A DNA stretch of 24,625 bases from Myxococcales bacterium. GTDB taxonomy: Bacteria; Myxococcota; Polyangia; HGW-17; SLPX01. The translations under genes were made by a program, and so were the position numbers. The notes beneath the pieces were generated by a model. The model was not told where the DNA came from and searched no databases. It saw nothing but the letters and a program-made list of their open reading frames with translations. Location of the stretch: contig SLPX01000279.1 of NCBI GenBank assembly GCA_007131745.1, forward strand, positions 1 through 24,625, in the 5' to 3' direction. Shown piece by piece: positions 24,483 through 24,625 of this stretch; the first letter of the stretch is position 1; the number at the start of each line of letters is the position of its first letter.

Positions 24483-24625
24483 TCACGGATTGTCGAAACA
24501 CCCTGGAACGAAATTGTTTACAAAATAGTATATTTCGGAATCTTCGGACCCGGCTCCCACGCAGACACCATCCCTCTGTATCAACGCATTTGGGGATCCG
24601 GTCATTAAAACCCCCTCACGCCGAA
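24483..24625 (-). CDS. Partial gene, C-terminal fragment
   Basis: An open frame runs in from the right edge to a TGA at 24485-24483 (about 46 codons). Its composition is protein-like: LMTGSPNALIQRDGVCVGAG, then a Ser/Asp/Glu-rich stretch and VNNFVPGCFDNP at the end, with two Cys. It converges on the PEGA gene, 55 bases away. No family is recognised and the start lies outside the window, so it could still be a chance ORF. Confidence 0.45.
   Translation of the reverse strand, partial: RREGVLMTGSPNALIQRDGVCVGAGSEDSEIYYFVNNFVPGCFDNP

Overview
The window (about 24.6 kb, moderate GC) comes from a Gram-negative, delta-proteobacterium/Myxococcota-like bacterium. I infer this from an outer-membrane FadL/OMPP1-type barrel, PEGA-domain envelope proteins, very large TPR proteins and a dense set of signalling genes. 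There are no rRNA, tRNA, CRISPR, IS or phage genes. Almost all the DNA is accounted for by 14 complete genes plus one partial gene at the right edge. No sigma factor, transcription factor or DNA-binding output protein is visible.

Layout. (A) Minus-strand operon 7499->228: a membrane SpoIIE-type phosphatase with HAMP, a secreted TPR protein, a PhnD-like periplasmic binding protein, a soluble STAS/zinc-ribbon protein, and a PAS histidine kinase whose GTG start overlaps the STAS stop. (B) Plus-strand PAS protein 7819-8331, which looks like the sensor half of that kinase without the catalytic half. It overlaps, tail to tail, a minus-strand tail-anchored STAS/zinc-ribbon protein (8307-9236). (C) A 2054-residue TPR protein (minus), divergent from a plus-strand pseudo-receiver/HATPase protein (16000-16977). 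(D) Minus-strand operon 22961->17037: a second pseudo-receiver/HATPase paralogue, a transmembrane protein with two STAS/zinc-ribbon units and a periplasmic-like PDZ region, a TPR/PEGA membrane protein, and a FadL-like barrel; the last three are coupled by 4-base overlaps. (E) Plus-strand TPR/double-PEGA protein (23216-24427), convergent with a partial minus-strand gene.

How they may work together. The window holds the parts of a partner-switching circuit. Two RsbW/SpoIIAB-like HATPase proteins are candidate Ser kinases. Four STAS domains in three proteins share a distinctive motif, RI(N/S)SxGxRxWV in three of them, and each is followed directly by the same four-Cys zinc-ribbon module. One SpoIIE-type phosphatase could reverse the phosphorylation. 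Two of the three STAS proteins are membrane-anchored. The second STAS unit of the 739-residue protein has Asp-Asp where the phosphoacceptor Ser should be. A histidine kinase and a PAS stub sit in the same cluster, and the TPR, PEGA, PhnD-like and barrel proteins point to the cell envelope. My inference is an envelope-linked partner-switching system built on an apparently undescribed STAS-zinc-ribbon family. Its output is not in this window.

Promoter, terminator and hairpin calls are pattern matches by eye and are less certain than the genes. The first 227 bases are GC-rich, rich in hairpins and not assigned to a gene.
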